Below, piece by piece: positions 15,589-18,065 of a stretch of 18,065 nucleotides of DNA. The notes under the pieces were generated by a model. It was given only the letters and a program-made list of their open reading frames with translations. It ran no database searches and was not told the DNA's origin. The stretch is from Psychromonas sp. (GTDB lineage Bacteria; Pseudomonadota; Gammaproteobacteria; Enterobacterales; Psychromonadaceae): NCBI GenBank assembly GCA_023145575.1, contig JAGLDN010000079.1, forward strand, positions 1 to 18,065, given 5' to 3'. Position numbers and translations under genes: made by a program. Numbering within the stretch: the first letter of the stretch is position 1; every line of letters begins with the position of its first letter.

Positions 15589-15708
15589 ATTCATCCTTAA
15601 TTATTATCTGTATTTATTCCATGGCATATTCTGCTAAAAAAAACAAAAAAACGAGCATATTTATGTTTCAAGTACCAATAGCAGATTCAACCACCAAATG
15701 CATAATCT

Positions 15709-16400
15709 TCATGCCGCTAGTGCTAGCATATGTTTCATCATTATTTCGAATGGCATTTGGTATAATAAGACTTTTCTTGACCTATGATTGAAATTGCTAC
15801 GAACAGCTTCATCGCGGATCAGTATAAGACCAGTAGATTTAAACCAATATTGTCGTAACAGTCCATTGGTATTTTCATTCAACCCTCGCTGCCATGAACA
15901 GTATGGATCTGCAAAAAAATAACCAGACCCAAGTTTTTTCGACTCCTCTTTATGATAAGAAAATTATTTACCATTGTCTTTTGTGATTGTTAAAATTAAA
16001 TCCTTAAATAGTGCCAATAATTCAATCCTTGAATCTGTCACTGTTCTTGCTGATTTATCAAAAATTCGTTTGGTTACAGTATAACAAGTTAGTCGATAAA
16101 ATATTGTGACTAAAGCACCTCTATGGACTTTACCTATGATCAAATCAATTTCCCAATCACCAACTAGAGTACGCTCATTAACAATGTCTTGACGCTCTTC
16201 TATACCTAGGCAATCCTTTATTTACAAGCGCTAGCCTACTTTTCCTTAGATCTGCATGTATATAACCTCGCTTATCAGTATTGAGTTTCAGCTCTCGTGA
16301 AATCATTGATTGATGACTCAAATTGCTTGGCTATTTTTGTTTGATTTATTGTGCTTTTATTAAGTGCGTAAAGTTTATCATAGAGCCTCAGTCAGTTGTT
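15709..16400 (-). pseudogene. IS30-family transposase remnant
   Basis: The minus strand encodes almost a whole IS30-type transposase: the helix-turn-helix part (LYALNKSTINQTKIAKQFE, frameshift, then SHQSMISRELKLNTDKRGY near 16290-16330), the DDE core with GDWEIDLIIGK (first Asp, about 16140-16175), TITKDNGK (second Asp), and the terminal PYCSWQRGLNENTNGLLRQY (catalytic Glu, about 15860-15915), ending with KVLLYQMPFEIMMKH and a stop at 15709-15711. It is dead: the codon after DNGK is TAA where the family has Glu, and there are frameshifts near 16310 and in the N-terminus. No element ends were identified. Nothing was recognised in 16401-16576. Confidence 0.82.
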
Positions 16401-16654
16401 TATTTTTTTTTATTATTCACATATCTTGTCGGAGGAAATGTAGTGATTATATATTGAGCTGGTTACTTTTTCAACAAATTTAAACTTTGCATTTGAGAAT
16501 TTAATCTAAGAAACAAAGATGGCAGTGAGGGAATTTTATATTTGATCAGTAATTATATTGAGCTTGATAAAGAGTCTATACCCGTTACCATCCAAGGTGC
16601 AAAATTGAGTCATCAGTTCGAATACTAAGACAAGACACCGTATGATGACACCTC

Positions 16655-16676
16655 AACGATTAGCTTCGCAATCGTT
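16655..16676. repeat. hairpin with AACGATT arms
   Basis: AACGATT (16655-16661) pairs with AATCGTT (16670-16676); with one bulged A the stem extends through GC to a TTC loop, the same layout as 2653-2675. Confidence 0.5.
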
Positions 16677-16683
16677 TGCAGGT

Positions 16684-16709
16684 AGTTTAAATGAAGTGAT
16701 ATTTAAACT
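16684..16709. repeat. 9-bp hairpin AGTTTAAAT/ATTTAAACT with 8-nt loop
   Basis: Perfect complementarity of 16684-16692 with 16701-16709 around GAAGTGAT. It is the second hairpin of this truncated repeat copy, in the position of the GAATTAAA hairpins. Confidence 0.55.
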
Positions 16710-16720
16710 TTAATGGCTAT

Positions 16721-17140
16721 GGGCTGTTGATCTTTGTTTATATTTTCTCAAAGAAATATTTTGTTAAAGAGAGTGGAAGGTATTCTCGTATAAATCACTT
16801 CACGAAAAACAAATACAAGGAGATCACCATGCCCAAATTAATGCTCACTGATGAACTATGATCGAAAGTAAAAGTCATTTCGCTCGAAGATAGAGCTTAG
16901 AACAAGTCTAAACATCGACAAACGATGGAAGGTATTCTTTATCGTTTACGGGTAGGTTGCCCATGCCGTGACCTACCCGAATCCTTTGGTTTATGGAATA
17001 CGATTTATCGCCGATATCTCCTTTGGTCAAGGATAAGGATATTAATGTGGTTATTCAAATCGTTATGTATTGATACGGATACTCAATGGGAGTTTATAGA
17101 TGGTAGTTATTATCCAAAGACGCGAGGCATAATAACCTAA
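16721..17140 (+). mobile_element. IS5-type insertion sequence remnant, left part only
   Basis: It starts with the terminal repeat GGGCTGTTGATCTTT (16721-16735), identical to the ends at both window edges, preceded by CTAT rather than CTAG. It continues through a leader with AAGGAG to the transposase start at 16829. The right half and right end are missing. Confidence 0.75.
16829..17140 (+). pseudogene. IS5-family transposase N-terminal fragment
   Basis: One frame from the ATG at 16829 reads MPKLMLTDEL, a stop at 16859 where the family has Trp, a second stop at 16898, then MEGILYRLRVGCPCRDLPES from 16925 and WEFIDGSY, which holds the first catalytic Asp, before a stop after TRGIIT. The remaining two thirds of a normal transposase are absent. 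The sequence 17141-17211 shows nothing recognisable. Confidence 0.8.
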
Positions 17141-17211
17141 CGCACATTGCTCTTTGACCATACTTAGATATCATCTTGCGCACCAATATTTCATAACATA
17201 GTGATATTAAA

Positions 17212-18024
17212 TTAACTGATAATGCAATTTCTAAGCAAACTGGAATCATTATCCTTCATATTTTTCCTCCTTTTTATTTCTTCGAGATGCCTCATTTGTT
17301 CTCGTTTTTCATGTTCGAGTTTCGAGACCAATACCGATTTTAATTCATTGCACTTCTTCTGCTTCATGAGGAGTATTATCTTAGGAAAGAACTCGATTGC
17401 AGAATTCAGAATAATGTCCAAATAACCCGTCCCAAGAGTATGGATTAGGTTGTAATAAATCATTTCTGCTATTTTTTCTTCAGATATGAAAGGGTGAAAT
17501 ATGTCATCTTCAACTTTTATACAATAGCCTGAACCTCCTTGCATCCTAAATTTTAGATGTTCCTCAGCCGTAGGAAATAATTGGTCAATTCTCGTTATAT
17601 TACTGTAGAAATTGTCAATGTACCTGAATATTGGCTGACGAAAATCAGCAAATGTAATGACTTGATAGTGACTATTCAAAGCAGTATTTACACTCTCTAC
17701 CACACCTGCTAGCATACCAAGGAATGCATCATCTAAGACCAGATGCATATTGAAAATTTCGTATAAATATACGTTTATCGGCGGCTTTTTTTCAAGACTT
17801 GGGTTTAATTTAAACGACAAAAGATGGTGTGCTGTTGATGAAACTTTTGAAACTATCTGCATCGCACGCATTAATTTCATTTTTTGACTCCAAGTAAATT
17901 CTAATTTTTGGTCCATTTTATTATATGAAATATTTATCGACGAACTGTTAGGCTCCTTGTCATCGTCAGGGGTTATTTTAAATATACTATTAAAATCAGA
18001 TTCCAGTTTTTTATTATTTAACAT
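17212..18024 (-). CDS. distant zincin-like paralogue, possibly 5'-truncated
   Basis: The gene encodes 270 residues with no clear family. Its layout echoes the proteins at 341-1177 and 2771-3715: a helical block (48-66), VITFADFRQP (122-131, compare ITFYDIR and LTFIDVRP), a short strand YCIKVEDD (167-174), then IAEMIYYNLIH (185-195) followed by LGTGYLD (197-203). In an M35-like protein this place holds IHELSH and GTxD. Here one His (195) and the GT...D are kept, but the first His and the Glu are Tyr191 and Asn192. The last 40 residues are basic and charged, like a coiled coil. The start has only a weak ribosome-binding site. The frame stays open upstream through the IS end at 18046-18065, so the true N-terminus may have been cut off by the insertion, which leaves just 21 nt before the ATG. 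Family placement is tentative. Confidence 0.65.
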   Translation of the reverse strand: MLNNKKLESDFNSIFKITPDDDKEPNSSSINISYNKMDQKLEFTWSQKMKLMRAMQIVSKVSSTAHHLLSFKLNPSLEKKPPINVYLYEIFNMHLVLDDAFLGMLAGVVESVNTALNSHYQVITFADFRQPIFRYIDNFYSNITRIDQLFPTAEEHLKFRMQGGSGYCIKVEDDIFHPFISEEKIAEMIYYNLIHTLGTGYLDIILNSAIEFFPKIILLMKQKKCNELKSVLVSKLEHEKREQMRHLEEIKRRKNMKDNDSSLLRNCIIS

Positions 18025-18041
18025 GTAAGTGAATCCATTGG

Positions 18042-18065
18042 CTAGGGGCTGTTGATCTTTGTTTA
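18042..18065. mobile_element. IS5-type terminal inverted repeat at window edge, with CTAG target
   Basis: CTAG at 18042-18045 is followed by GGGCTGTTGATCTTTGTTTA (18046-18065), identical to 16721-16740. This is the left end of another IS copy whose body continues beyond the window. Confidence 0.75.

Larger units (their letters stand above)
16577..16720 (+). repeat. TATACCC-ended repeat truncated by an IS5-type remnant
   Basis: TATACCCGTTACC starts at 16577 and AAGGTGCAAAA follows at 16594, the right-hand type of end seen at 12953 (reversed). It contains hairpins at 16655-16676 and 16684-16709. The copy stops at 16720, where the IS end begins, so the insertion is younger than the repeat. Confidence 0.6.

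Noticed and set aside
16925..17140. 71-residue frame as an independent gene
   Set aside because: It is the in-frame continuation of a transposase that starts at 16829 and is broken by two stops.

Overview
The window looks like an AT-rich gammaproteobacterial chromosome segment in the course of genome decay. The minus-strand run truA-folC-dedD-cvpA-purF (7366-12405) is the classical gammaproteobacterial cluster, but accD, which usually lies between truA and folC, is missing. Only about two thirds of the window is coding. The rest is repeats and dead insertion sequences, which fits a lineage with relaxed selection, possibly host-associated (inference). The genus cannot be named from this sequence alone.

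Layout. Bases 1-20 and 18046-18065 are outward-pointing ends of one IS5-type element, each next to CTAG, so the window probably runs from one IS copy to the next and may be a whole contig. From 341 to 3715, two divergent paralogous genes of unknown function flank a dead DDE transposase. Both proteins resemble M35 (Asp-zincin) metallopeptidases whose zinc-binding residues are lost. A third, more distant relative sits at 17212-18024. From 3896 to 6240, on the minus strand, lie moeA (molybdopterin molybdotransferase) and aroG (first step of the shikimate pathway). From 6241 to 7365 there are three copies of a short repeat. Then come purF, cvpA, dedD, folC and truA, another repeat copy, two tandem glgC genes (ADP-glucose synthesis), an IS30-type transposase remnant, a truncated repeat copy with an IS5-type remnant inserted in it, and the third zincin-like gene.

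The intergenic DNA is dominated by one repeat family of roughly 230-420 bp. Its ends read TATACCC...GGGTATA, and it appears to insert at TA like a miniature IS630/mariner-type element (inference). Copies carry small hairpins whose stems change in step while loop length, and partly loop sequence, is kept. One copy has run into the 3' end of the downstream glgC and supplies its last codons and stop. Other copies place promoter-like -10 boxes upstream of truA and purF.

The recognisable enzymes cover purine synthesis (PurF), folate (FolC), tRNA pseudouridylation (TruA), cell-division envelope work (DedD), aromatic amino acid synthesis (AroG), molybdenum cofactor (MoeA) and glycogen precursor supply (GlgC). 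No tRNA, rRNA or CRISPR array was seen.
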